Source of the DNA: Desmodus rotundus
Taxonomy: Eukaryota > Chordata > Mammalia > Chiroptera > Phyllostomidae
Direction: 5' to 3'
Length of the DNA: 64,000 nt
Assembly: GCF_022682495.2 (NCBI RefSeq)
Contig: NC_071389.1
Location: forward strand, 59,914,239 to 59,978,238
The position numbers were made by a program, and so were the translations under genes. Positions 12,370-22,641 of the stretch are shown here, piece after piece; the first letter of the stretch is position 1, and every line of letters starts with the position of its first letter. Under the pieces are notes generated by a model. The model did no database searches and was not told where the DNA came from. It was given only the letters and a program-made list of their open reading frames with translations.

Positions 12370-13130
12370 TGAGACATGTGTGGGAGAGGTGTTCTCTTAT
12401 TTTTTAGTTTGTAATAAAAATAGGATTATAAAAATATTTTTTATTTTGCCTTTTTACTTAATTTTGCAGACAGTCTCCAAGTCAATGCAACTTTTAAAAA
12501 ATGCATATTTCTTTTTAGAGAGAGGGGAAGGGAAGAAAAAGAACAGGAGAGAAACATTGTACGCGACTGATCCTGTAACGCAGACTTGTGTCCCTGGCTG
12601 GGAATCGAACTGGAAACCTTTCACTTTGTGGGACAATGCCCAACCAGCTGAGCCACACTAGTCAAGGCCCAAGTCAGTGCATTTTAAACAGCTATATAAT
12701 ATTACACAAATAAATGTATTATAGTATTTCTTTTCCTAGTTGGTGGATGCTCACTATGTACCTAACAAACAATATGGCAGTGTACCTCCTTGTACCCTTT
12801 TCCTTACATATGTATAGAGATGAGTTTAATTTTGCTACTATTTTGGTAGAGCTGATTCTACAGAGTGAAATTCCTGAGTCAAAGTATAAGAGATTTTTAA
12901 ATTTTAATTAACATTCCAGATTTCTAAAATAATTTCTGTTTAACCCTCAATAAAAATGTGTTTAATTCTGTTCTTCTACATCCCTATGAGATTTAATGTT
13001 CTTGAATTTTTATCAGTATGATAACTAAAAAATAGTTTATCATGGCTTATTTTTATTTCTTTGACTTATATTAAGGTTAGCTATATTTTTATGTCTGTTA
13101 TATATTGTCCTTCTTTGACACAATGTTCTT
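12370..13130 (-). mobile_element. Old L1 3' region, split by a SINE
   Basis: Plus-strand text reads like antisense L1 3' sequence: '...aacagctatataatattaca', 'gtggatgctcactatgtacc', 'cctgagtcaaagtataagag', 'gcttatttttatttctttga' and 'tatgtctgttatatattg' match the order tggctgcataatattcca... gaattgctgggtcaaaggg... tttaatttgcatttct. The VES at 12490-12668 interrupts it, so this L1 is older than that SINE. Confidence 0.65.
12490..12668 (-). mobile_element. VES-type SINE with target-site duplication
   Basis: The minus-strand head 'ggccttgactagtgtggctc' is flanked by a target-site duplication: 'ccaagtcaatgcaactttta' on the left (from 12477) and 'ccaagtcagtgcattttaaa' on the right (from 12669). 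The copy is short and diverged in the middle. It inserted into the L1 described above. Confidence 0.88.
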
Positions 13131-14194
13131 AAAAGCATATGGAAAGATTAAAGCCAGAGTCCAGACAATGAAAACGTTGTTCATAATAGATAAGAACAAG
13201 GAGATGTAATGTAATCATATCAAATAATACGTAATGTCACTGAAGGGGGGGAAACCTTTTTCTCTACTCTCTTGTGTTCACTTACTGGGGACTATGAATT
13301 AAACTAAGAAAGGACAGAATAATAGGAGAAATTTAAGTTTTAAATTTTATATGCACAGGAACTACACAGAAAAGAGAAAAACCCAAAAAATGTAATTAGT
13401 GTTGGAAGCTCATAAACCATTTTAACAGCTGGTGATAAATTGTGGAGAAGTAACCGGACAAAGGAAATCAGGGTGGGGAGGTTTGGGGCTTCTAGGGGTG
13501 GTATATTCAGGGGAGGTAATATGGGAAACTAATGGAAAATGAAGATTATTTTAGTAAGGTTTGTTTTTGCAGGCTCACCTTGGGTGCCAACTTTTCATCT
13601 TCATCATGGCCACAAAATCCTCCAGAGAGGAGATTTAAATCAGTTCTCATTTTGCAGAAGTTTTTGCTTTTTTTCTTTTTGTATCTATTGATTATCAATT
13701 ACCTTCAGCTCAAAATAATCCATATGTTAAAGAAGCATTTTGGGAGTGGTAGACATATTCTGATACTCTTCATTATTTAACCTTTGTAAGTACTATTTCT
13801 GAAAATTAGAATCATTGAAACTTTGTTTTGTTTTTCCATGTTGATGGATTGTTTAGAATTGGATTTTAAGCCCCAAACCTCTCTTATTGACCATATAGCT
13901 TTGTGTGCATTGTACATTTCTTTGTTCTCAGCTTCAATTTCCACATCCATAAAAATAGGAGGTTGAAACCTACTTCAGAGTATTGAACTGTCATACACAT
14001 GTGTGTGTACACACATAAATACTGTCCACATGGAAGTTTTCTAAAGGCAGTACGTTTTTTTATTGCAGTACATTTTATCTGATTATGATGCTTTGTATTT
14101 ACAGAATCCTACTTCACATCATTTACAAAATATTTTCTGTTCCACTATTCTCTTCTTGAGGCTCACTCACTTCAAGACTAGGAGACAAGCAAGG
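13131..14194. other. No gene recognised; possible diverged LTR-like copy
   Basis: At 13250-13680 the order 'ctctcttgtgttcacttact', 'gaattaaactaagaaagg', 'agaataataggagaaattta' loosely resembles the two LTR-like copies at 35055 and 37080. The resemblance is weak. The rest is unique AT-rich DNA. Confidence 0.3.
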
Positions 14195-14265
14195 ATATGA
14201 AAAAGGTATAAACTGAGGCTTAGAGAAGTTAAATAACTAGGTCAGTCCCACACAAGTAGTATGTT
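14195..14265 (+). repeat. MIR SINE core fragment
   Basis: 'taaactgaggcttagagaag' then 'ttaaataactaggtcagtcc' then 'cacacaagtagta' is the MIR central motif (gaaactgaggctcagagagg... taagtaacttgccca... cacacagctagta). Confidence 0.8.
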
Positions 14266-15959
14266 GTGTATTATGCCATTTGATTCTGGGTCGAGTTTTC
14301 CTGTTGTTTCACATTTGGGTCAGTATGCTGTTCACTTGGATGCGTACATTTTTAATAATACATTTCTTTATACTTTTCTTAAACATGTTGGTTCCAATGC
14401 TCACGTGGTGTTGTACCAAATATGTGAGTTCTTACTGAACAGGAATTGATGCACAGAGACCTTTATATTACAGACAAAATTGAAATCAGATGTAAAGGTT
14501 TTTGCACACACTCTGTCCTGGGGAGAAACATGTACCAGTACATAGAAAAGTATGGATGTCTCTGTGTACGTAGACACTCATGTGTGCCTGTGTGTGTTGT
14601 GGGGGCATTTGGGGTGTTTATGGCTAATGCTATAGAAACCACGGTAAGTCAGCCTTGATCCCTGTCCTTCAAAGACAAACATACAAAAGAAATCTCTCCC
14701 ATGTGGAGGGCTGGGCTACATGGCCTCCCCAGTCTCTCACTTGAGTTCTTTTAACCCAGTTGCATGAGAAGTATGATAGGTGAGGGTAAATGGTACTGAG
14801 ACCATATGGAGGGTCTCTCTAATCTCATCACCACAGAGAGAAAAGGGGAAGACTTCCTAGAGGAGGAAACATGTGTTGGAAGAGTAGAACAGGTGGGCGG
14901 GGAGTGAAAGGATGGCATTCGAGCCCTGAAGACAAAACACACTGCTGGATCAATTCTAATGTTTATTTAAGAGTACCAGGTAAGGGTAGAAGCTGAAATC
15001 CAAGAGAGTTAAAGAGACCAGTAAAACATTTCTGTTCAATATACTAAGGAGATAATTCCAATTTTAAGATAAAGTTGTTACAAGAATGTCAGTAAGAACA
15101 AGCCTCATGGTCTGGAGTCTTTCCCAGGAGGTCTCTCTCTAGACCCTGACCTTGTTCTGGATATTTTTTCCTCTCTTCTCTTCTTTATCAATCCTGCTCT
15201 CACCACATGCCTGAGGGGCTGCAGTGCATCTGATACACACATCCCCAGGAAGGTGCTAGCGACTGATAAGGCTAAATGGCTCCTGCCGGGAGTGTGCTGT
15301 ACTTTAACAGAATGGGATGCCTTACCCTGGGGTCTCAACCTAAAATGCCTAGTGAGGAAGCCACAAACAAGGGTGAAGTGATGGAGTATACATGCTGTTC
15401 TATAAAATATTCTCCAAGTATCAGTCTCTATTTTATTTTCCTACTTTAGTTAAAACCTGTCCTCAGAGAAATATGTTTGTTTGTTTTACTATCAGATAAA
15501 GAAGAATTAAAACCTGATGACATGTCACCTGAGACTCAGTCCTGGTGTCTAGGAGTATGAGGTGAGGCTGAAGTGAGTACACGCCAGATACCCTGCCACT
15601 CACCACCAGCTTATCCCTACCAGGTTGGAATGCAAGTCCCTGTAGGAAAATATTCTGATTGTTTTCTAAACGAAGCCAAACAGCTAGCTTTTACTATAAA
15701 TCACTCAGTTTTTTTTATATGTTGGCTAAAATGTTTAAAACAGGAAGTATGCAAAATAAAATGTATATCTGCAAGCCAAATATGACTCTAAGATGACAAT
15801 TTATAATCTCTTCTTTAATTTAAAGGAATAAAATTATGACTACTTCAGATGTCATTAATAGAACTTGTAAGTAATGGTTTTGAATGGCCATATCAGGACA
15901 ACTGTTTGCTTAAACCTTTGTACAAGTTAGAAGACAGTGTCTCTTCCTCAATGCAATTT
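14266..15959. other. No gene recognised
   Basis: Unique DNA. Open frames at 14261-14658 and 15105-15338 have no domain signature. A GC-richer stretch at 15100-15340 is unclassified. Confidence 0.45.
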
Positions 15960-16320
15960 ACTTCCATGTGTCAGAAAATTAGAACGGATTGATTTTGCTG
16001 GGATAGGAGATGTTGATATTGTCCGTCAGCATACTAGTAAGTGATAAATCTGCGGTAGCTGCCTGGGCTGCGCTGTGTTGTTCAACCTGCACGATGATGT
16101 GCAATAATCCTGAGAAACAGCTACTGGGATCCTGGAATCGTGCAGAGTAGGACTCTGACTGCTCTAGCAAAGAGTTTAAAATTTAGTTCTTCTCGCTGCT
16201 CTCTCTTTGATGGTAATGCTGAACATCACATTTGATGGCTCTGCTCAGCTGACCATGAATCTTTCAGACACTCAACAATTAAGTAAATAAAGATGGCATT
16301 TTGAACAATCATAAAATCAT
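15960..16320. promoter_or_regulatory. Candidate conserved non-coding block
   Basis: Repeat-free with retained CpGs (ttgtccgtcagc, tctgcggtagc, ctgcgctgtg, gcacgatgatgtgc, gaatcgtgcag, ttctcgctgc) and evenly mixed composition, lying immediately left of an MLT1 LTR. The texture is that of a conserved enhancer. No splice-bounded open frame is present. Confidence 0.3.
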
Positions 16321-16327
16321 CAGGGTA

Positions 16328-16749
16328 TGTATTAGTTTGCTAGGGCTGCTGTGTCAACACACCACCGACTGAGTCGTTTAAACTACAGAGATTCATTGTC
16401 TCACAGTTCCGGAAATCAATGTCTCAGCAAGGTTGTTCTTTCCCGGGGCTGTGAGGGAGCGTCTGTTCCATGTCTCTCTCCTCTGTTTAGTGCTTTGCTG
16501 GAAATCTTTGCCAGCCCTTGGCTTGTAGAGCCATCACCCTGACCTCTGCCTTCATCTTTACGTGGTGTTCTCCACATATGTACCCAAACGTCCCCCTTTT
16601 AAAAGACACTGGTCATATTGGATTAGGGCCCCCCTAATGACTTTCTCATCATCTGCGAAGACCCTTATTCCAAATAAGGTCACATTCTGACATAGTGACA
16701 GTTAGGACTTCATCATGAATTTGGATGTGATACAATTTAATCCATAACA
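16328..16749 (-). mobile_element. MLT1 (ERVL-MaLR) solo LTR, antisense
   Basis: The plus strand starts 'tgtattagtttgctagggct' and ends 'caatttaatccataaca'. Inside are 'ctcacagttccggaaatc', 'actggtcatattggattagg' and 'ccaaataaggtcacattctg', the reverse complement of the MLT1 LTR. It is bounded by an imperfect 5-bp duplication (gggta/gagta). No internal retroviral sequence remains; this is a non-coding LTR fossil. Confidence 0.9.
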
Positions 16750-16978
16750 GAGTATATCCTAAACCATCAGATTTTAAATTTTACCACCGAATGTCAACAG
16801 AATGGGGGTGACTTAATTTTAGCTCTGGTTTTATAATATTTATTTTTATATGCCAAATATCCAGAATACATATATTGTCAGCTGTTATTCATATAAGATT
16901 GTAATACATTTTGAGCTAAATCTTCCCATCCTTACCTTAGAACATCTGCATTTAGTGCAATTGTGGGGTGTGTGTGTA

Positions 16979-17009
<31 letters not shown>

Positions 17010-17582
17010 AAGAGAACACAATTGGGTTTATAGCTTCCGTGCTCTCCTTTAGATTGCTGAGTGATTTCCCACTTGCCAGCAGCTCTTCACATTCTATGAA
17101 TCTAAACTACTCACATTGTGAAATTCCTTTCATTCCTATAGCGTATAGAGTAATTGCCTGCCAGTATTCCTTTTTTGTAATTTACTTTTAACCATAAAGG
17201 AAAGCCTTTTTTAATTCTGTCAAATGCCAAATCATTCAGTACTGAAGGTATCATTTCAGTATGCTGTATAATCTCACTCAAAGCAAAAAAAGGAAATGTA
17301 GCATGTCAGCACAAAATGGCCTATTCTGAACCTTGATTTAAGGGTCTCTACTGCTTGGACCATCGGGTCTGTATAAGGGAATATTTGAAACTTCCATTCA
17401 GCACAAGGTGCTTAGATATCAGTGGTAGGGTTAGTGATGTTATGAGTTCGAGCTGTTACTGGGTACTTATTTGTGAGGAGTAATGCTATATAAGAAATGC
17501 AAAGAGAAAGAGCAGTGAACTAAGAGTAGGAGACTGCTGGGATTTAGTCCCACCATGCTCCAATTTTACCTTCTAGATTTGC
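16750..17582. other. No gene recognised; (TG)n/(GA)n microsatellite
   Basis: A (TG)n run at about 16968-17000 passes directly into (GA)n to about 17014. The remainder is unique AT-rich DNA. Confidence 0.55.
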
Positions 17583-18830
17583 TTTCATTCATTCATTCAT
17601 TCATTCCTCTTTACCTAGACTCTGTGTTCAGTGCTAAGAACATATTGGTGATTAAGACATAGATAGAATATAACAAATTAAACAGATATTAAAAACCAGT
17701 TTGTAATACTGTGTAATAAAATTTATAATAAAGAGCCCTGGCTGGTGTGGCTCAGTGGATTGAGCACCGGCCTGCGAACCAGTGTCGCTGGTTTGATTCC
17801 CAGTCAGGGCACATGCCTGGGTTGTGGGCCAGGTCCTCACTAGGGAGTGTGCAAGAGGCAACCACACACTGATGTTTCTCTCCCTTTCTTTCTCCCTTCC
17901 TGACCCTGTGTATAAAAATTAATAAAATACTTTTTAAAAGGTTATAATAAAGAAAATATAGTATGTAATAAGTGCAGGTTTGGCCTCCATGATAAAGCTT
18001 GAAAAGACAGCAATACAAACCACATACATACAAACGATTCAAGTGAAGTTCCGGCTGGTGAAGCAATAGGTGGCTTCTACTCTGGGTCATTTATGGTGGT
18101 TTTGGTTCTTATGACCTTTTCATCAAAAAGATGGAGGGTAAAACCTTCATGAGATTTTCACTCTTAAAGGACTGATATTTGAAAAATGGTGGACAATGAA
18201 TGGGGGAGCCTGAATGGAGCTAGAGAGAGCAATCAAGAAGGTTTGCAGGAATCCAAGTAGAGCATTTGTGCCTGGATAGTACTAGAAGTTGTGTTAAGTG
18301 GACACAGGCAATATGAGCTACTAGAGATGAGGCTTAGTGATGATTGGATATTCATTCTAAAGAGTAGTAAGGAGTCATGGATATTTCTTCAGGCTCTTGC
18401 CTGAGCAACCACATACTAGGAACCATTAAATGGGCTAGAAAAACTTAGAATAGGAACACCTTTAAAGGGCAAGGGATGGTGGGAGATTTCAGTTTGAAAT
18501 TGTTGACTTTCAGTTACTTTGAGGCCTTTAAGCAGTGATTTCAGAAGGCTTTTGGATGGAATGGTAAGAATAACAGGAGATAACTCAAGGTAGAATGGGT
18601 AGATCTTGGAGACACAAGAGTGAATGAGAATTCCCTTGGATATCAAGCAGAAGAGAGGGTATAGCAATAGGTATGAAGAACATCGCCATTTAAGAAATTG
18701 CAAAAAAAAGAGTGGGAAGAGGAGATAGCCCAGGGAAGTAGGATAAAAACTAGGTAAGGCCATTAACTTCAAGTAAAAGAGAGTAGTCTACTGTATTAAA
18801 TGTTATTTAAAGAGACAGTCCTCAAGTAAA
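17583..18830 (-). mobile_element. L2 LINE, interrupted by a VES SINE
   Basis: The left end is the L2 3' terminal repeat seen in antisense, (ATTC)5 at 17586-17607, followed by 'gtgttcagtgctaagaaca'. After the SINE it continues with 'aaagagtagtaaggagtcat', 'cttgcctgagcaaccacata' and 'ggaaccattaaatgggc', matching antisense L2 coding sequence. The orientation is therefore minus. Confidence 0.65.
17735..17940 (+). mobile_element. VES-type SINE with target-site duplication
   Basis: This is the best-preserved VES in the window: head 'gccctggctggtgtggctca', A-box-like 'tggctcagtgg', B-box 'ggtttgattcc', 'gggcacatgcctgggttgtg' and tail 'taaaaattaataaaata'. A duplication of 'ttataataaaga' flanks it (17723-17734 and 17942-17953). 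It sits inside an L2. Confidence 0.95.
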
Positions 18831-19079
18831 CTAAGGATAAGTTAGTAACAAGTAGCTTCAAGGAGGATAAGGATTGAAATGCACCCAAGAAATTTATGAA
18901 ATGTGTCCAAGGCACATAGGGAGAACATTTAGGTTATAGTCATGGTATCATTGGTTGAACACTGAGAAAGAGCTGAGGAAATCAATGTGGCCACCAGGTT
19001 AAATTATTTAAGGAAGTGTGAATGTAAAGAAAAGGAGATACATAAGGAAGTAGCAAGAGAGGGGCGGGTATAATGTTAA
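18831..19079. other. No gene recognised
   Basis: Purine-rich sequence, possibly more decayed L2, but no diagnostic words remain. Confidence 0.4.
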
Positions 19080-19900
19080 TGGACAGGGACTGGCTCGATG
19101 CCAGCCTGTCTCAGGCCAGGCTATAGTGTGTGGGTTCTTGACTTCATATAGGAAACATTTCATAACACGAGTCCAAGTGATTTTGAGAGTATGTGTATTA
19201 AAGCTGGGGACAGTGAAACAAAGGGAGGATCTGGGGTAAAAGGAGCAACAGGAGAGAGCCTAGGCGGGGCTCCGCTTTGGCTCCCTGGAAACATTATAGG
19301 GGTGAGCCACAGCAAGACTGCTGCTAGCTGACTGAGAGGTGAGAGAAAAAGGGGGCCTTGGAGACAGGATGCGCTTGCTGTTCACTGCTCCCCTGCTTGC
19401 AAGTCTCATGGGGACCCTCGGAGTTTAAGAGGAAGTAAAAGTTCATGCCTGGGAAGAGGCATGGGCATGCTCTAGAGTGAGCGCTCCTGAGTCTTTGTCT
19501 GAGGGCTTTTTATCTTTTTTTTTTTTTCCTGTGACTGAGAATCTTAAGGGAGGGTTTTAACTGAATATCCATCAGTTTCTCAGGAGCATGTTTCATATGC
19601 TGATGATTCACAATAAGCATATAGGTGGGGGTTGGGATTATTCTTTGGTTTGCTTTACTGTTACTTTTATCTTGGGTCCGTCTGGCTTTTAAAGGGGGTT
19701 TGCTATTTGTTCCCCTTACTTCATCTATCCTTGGGTGTGGTTGGCACAAGTGTCATTAATTGGGTGTCTATTCTCTACTTCCCAGACCAGGGTGATTTAA
19801 GCTATGAATTGTTTGGGTAGGGAGGAGAAGTATAAAGCATTTGCTCTCCGGTGTCCCTGGTTAGGGAAGATGAGGTCTTGTGACTCACCAGCTCACTGTA
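19080..19900. mobile_element. Possible LTR-retrotransposon fragment
   Basis: A GC-richer block with 'caggagagagcctaggcggg', 'gccacagcaagactgctgct', 'gcgcttgctgttcactgctc' and a T13 run resembles carnivore/bat LTR sequence by texture. I cannot name the family, and I see no gag, pol or env reading frame. Boundaries are uncertain. Confidence 0.3.
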
Positions 19901-20299
19901 AGTTGTCCAAGTTGTTTGGCCTTCTTTAATTTTCTTTTCGCAGTTTCCCTATTCCCCTTGCCCAGGTGTTTTCCTAGTTTCTTGCTATCCTGTCATAATA
20001 GTAAAGTTTTTTGTTTGTTTTAATTACTTCTGTTAATCTTTTAGTCTTCATATCAATATGTAAAGTAGTTTGTGTGTGTATTGTTTTTCTCTTCTTTTCT
20101 TTAACTACATTTTACAGTTCAGAAATTGCTAAAGTTCACACAGCTGAGTAAATGGTGGATGAAAATTTGAGGCCAGGCAGTCTGAATAAAAAACCTGAAT
20201 TACCCTAGTCTTGCATGGTAGAATCATGAATTGTTCATTTCCAAGTATTGTGTTGGCATCGAGTTTCATTTTTCTTCAAGGATAGTTTATTTTTTTTAA
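19901..20299. other. No gene recognised; MIR core at 20105-20215
   Basis: 'ttaactacattttacagttc' and 'gttcacacagctgagtaaat' followed by 'gaggccaggcagtctga' is a plus-strand MIR core and tail. The rest is T-rich unique DNA. Confidence 0.6.
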
Positions 20300-20880
20300 C
20301 TTAAAATGGAAAACAATTCCTCCTCAAATAGAACATTCCTAATTTGTTTCGGCCATCTTTTAATATGATGGAACTAAAAAATAATTAAGCTGTTCCAGCT
20401 TGCTCTTTCTGACTGCTTCTGGCCATTTTCAAAACAAAGCGGGGGGAGCTTTGAACAATCGTGTTCTTCAACATTGCAAGTATCTGAATAATCCTGACAG
20501 GAATCGTTATGTTACTAGCTGAGGGATGATGTTTGCCCAGTTAGGATGTTTTTATTTAAAAGTGGGAGGGTCTATCGATGATGGACTGAAACAATTATGA
20601 CTGAACATCGTTAGAGGCCACGTGACACCCGTTGTGGGAATTCAGGGTGCGCTGTGACACGTATTGCCTGGGTAATCCGGGGCCAGAGCTGATCTTCAGC
20701 AGCAGGAATCGGGGGATGGAGTGAGGCGGAATGATGAAACAGACAGAGAGAGAATACAAACTGCTTTACAATAAGCTCTATTTTAAATGTATGTAATAAA
20801 GTTACAACAATAACGTCGTAGCTCAGTAATGCGACCTTAAAATGCAGCAACCCAATTATACTTTCATTTGAAATTTCATG
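20300..20880. promoter_or_regulatory. Best candidate conserved non-coding enhancer
   Basis: No repeats, and many retained CpGs in an AT-rich region. It is dense in recognisable transcription-factor-like words: SOX-like 'gaacaatcg' and 'acaatta', an E-box 'cacgtgac', CRE-like 'ataacgtcgta', homeodomain 'aataattaag' and 'gggtaatccgg', and 'attgcctgggtaat'. This density of intact non-repetitive words is typical of vertebrate conserved elements. Function is inference. Confidence 0.4.
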
Positions 20881-20990
20881 TCCTTATAATAAGGTTTGTT
20901 CTTTATTTTAGGGCTTTATTGTAAATAGTGATGAGTTGGCTCTTTATTACCTGCATGCTGCTCTGGCTATCCTGAAAATGTACAGTGTGA

Positions 20991-20991
<1 letters not shown>

Positions 20992-21033
<42 letters not shown>
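20992..21033 (+). repeat. (TG)n microsatellite
   Basis: About 21 consecutive TG dinucleotides. It produces a poly-His/Thr open frame on the other strand that is not a gene. Confidence 0.97.
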
Positions 21034-21034
<1 letters not shown>

Positions 21035-21302
21035 AATATACATGTGGACTCTGTAAGAACTCACTAACTGCTTATGATTACCCATTTCCCAAAGAGATTT
21101 CCCATTTTAGAAAAAAAAAGACTTAAAAATAACATGTGTCAGTACGTTACCTCATCCATCATTTCTTCCTCATGCCATGTATCATTACACATTCTGTAAA
21201 TTATACAATTTATTTTTCTTAAATGCATGCAGTAACCCCCAGACTAAAGTTTGATTTTCTTCCCTCCTCTTTTTTTAAAAATGAATTCCCTTGGTTCTTT
21301 AG

Positions 21303-21443
21303 GAGACAAATGCACTGATGGTCTTGAAACAGATCCAAAATCAGGTTACCGGTGGTATTCCAAATTGGAGTGCTATGGAGAAATTGATGCCATTCGGGAG
21401 CTACAATTTTACCATATGGTCCCTGCATATATTCATTATAGAG
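21303..21443 (+). CDS. Candidate cassette exon, gene unknown
   Basis: An acceptor-like run (ttcttccctcctctttttt, then ttctttag) precedes 21303, and a GAG/GTATTT donor-like site follows 21443. The enclosed 141 bases are exactly 47 codons without a stop, in phase 1 at both ends, as is usual for insertable extracellular modules. The translation includes KCTDGLETDPK, YRWYSKLECYGEID and QFYHMVPAYIHYR: two cysteines, many aromatic residues, no low complexity. I do not recognise the family. The frame stays open to 21550, so it could be chance, a non-coding conserved element or a fossil. No neighbouring exon is visible in the window. Confidence 0.25.
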
Positions 21444-22136
21444 GTATTTACATCCTCCTCTATCTTCTATCCATGTTAGAGTTCAGGAGAAAACGTTACA
21501 TAAGCAATGACAATCACATCTTTCTTATTTTTACCTACATGCCAAATTAATCTTACTACAATAATTTCGTTGCCCATATAACAAGATGTTTTTTCTTACA
21601 AAAGAACCAAATCTGGAAGGAATACTGTTATCGGGATGTCTAAATAAAAGAGTCATTGTTGTTGCTTGTGCTGCTTCTCATTCCTATTAAGAAGACTTGA
21701 TTTTCCTGCCTGTTCCCAAGGATGTACTCTTGGTATTGCCGAATGTCATCTTAAGTAATTCAAAAACTCTCATTGTAATGACCCATGTCCATTATTCATT
21801 TCCTCCACTTTCCACAGAGGAGTGAAAAGAGGTTTCTAAATATTTCTATCTTAGCTCTTCCAAAGGACACCTTCTTTAAGTTAAAAAAAAAGGCATTGTC
21901 AAAACAAAAGCACTCCCTAGGTGTTTGAAGCTATGTAAGCTTTGACAACTGCTTGTCTGTCATATATTTACTTTAATGTAATGAAAATGATTTTTAAAAG
22001 GATTATATTTGTTTTAATAAGGCCAATTGAAATATGTATAATTAAATCATACCAAAATGGTATAGCTCAGAAAAGTAATATGGTAAGGCTTTAGGATGAT
22101 CTGTACATTCATTTGTTTTTTGAAATAATTTTTGGC
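21444..22136. other. No gene recognised
   Basis: AT-rich unique DNA with no named repeat. Confidence 0.5.
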
Positions 22137-22357
22137 ACCCTGGCTCATATGGCTCAGTGGTTTGAGTGCCAGCTGTGAACCAAAGGGTCATCAGTTTGAT
22201 TCCCAGTCAGGGCACATGTCTGGGCTGCAGGCCAGGTCCCCAGTTGAAGGTGTGTGAGAGGCAACCAATCAATGTATCTCTCACATCAATGTTTCTCTCC
22301 CTCTCTTTCTCTCTTCCTTCTCCTTTCTTTAAAAATTAAAATAAAATCTTTTTAAGA
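22137..22357 (+). mobile_element. VES-type SINE
   Basis: The head 'accctggctcatatggctca' is followed by 'cagtttgattcccagtcagg', 'gcaggccaggtccccagttg', two copies of the 'tctctcacatcaatg' region, a CT-rich tract and an A-rich tail. It is slightly longer than the others because of the repeated 'aatgtatctctcacatcaat' segment. Confidence 0.92.
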
Positions 22358-22408
22358 ATTAGCCAAAAGAAACACAAATAGAAAAAGAAATTTTAAAAAG
22401 GAACAAAG

Positions 22409-22641
22409 TTCTCAGTATCTGTGAGTCCATTTCCTTTTTTGTTTGCTTATTTTGTTCATTAGATTCCACATATAAGTGAAATTATATGATTTTTGTCTTT
22501 CTTTGACTTACTTATTTCACTTATTATAATATTCTCCAGGTGAGAGAACAGATTGACAGCTGGCAGAGGGGAGGGGTTTGGGGAGCTGGGTGAAAAAGGT
22601 GAGGGGATTAAGCAAAGAGAAAAACTCATAGACACATACAT
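22409..22641. mobile_element. Small L1 3' insertion with internal inversion
   Basis: The left part (to about 22538) is antisense L1 ('gttcattagattccacatat', 'ttgactt acttatttcactt'). The right part is sense L1 3' sequence ('gacagctggcagaggggagg', 'gctgggtgaaaaagg', 'aactcatagacaca'). The head-to-head join near 'ctccag/gtgaga' is what twin priming during L1 integration produces. Confidence 0.65.

Noticed and set aside
12254..12661. 135-codon plus-strand open frame
   Set aside because: Built from a (TA)n microsatellite (Ile-Tyr repeat), L1 antisense and a VES SINE.
17735..17940. Possible functional tRNA gene (A and B boxes present)
   Set aside because: The tRNA-like part is the head of a VES SINE. 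There is no complete cloverleaf, and the boxes recur in all seven copies.
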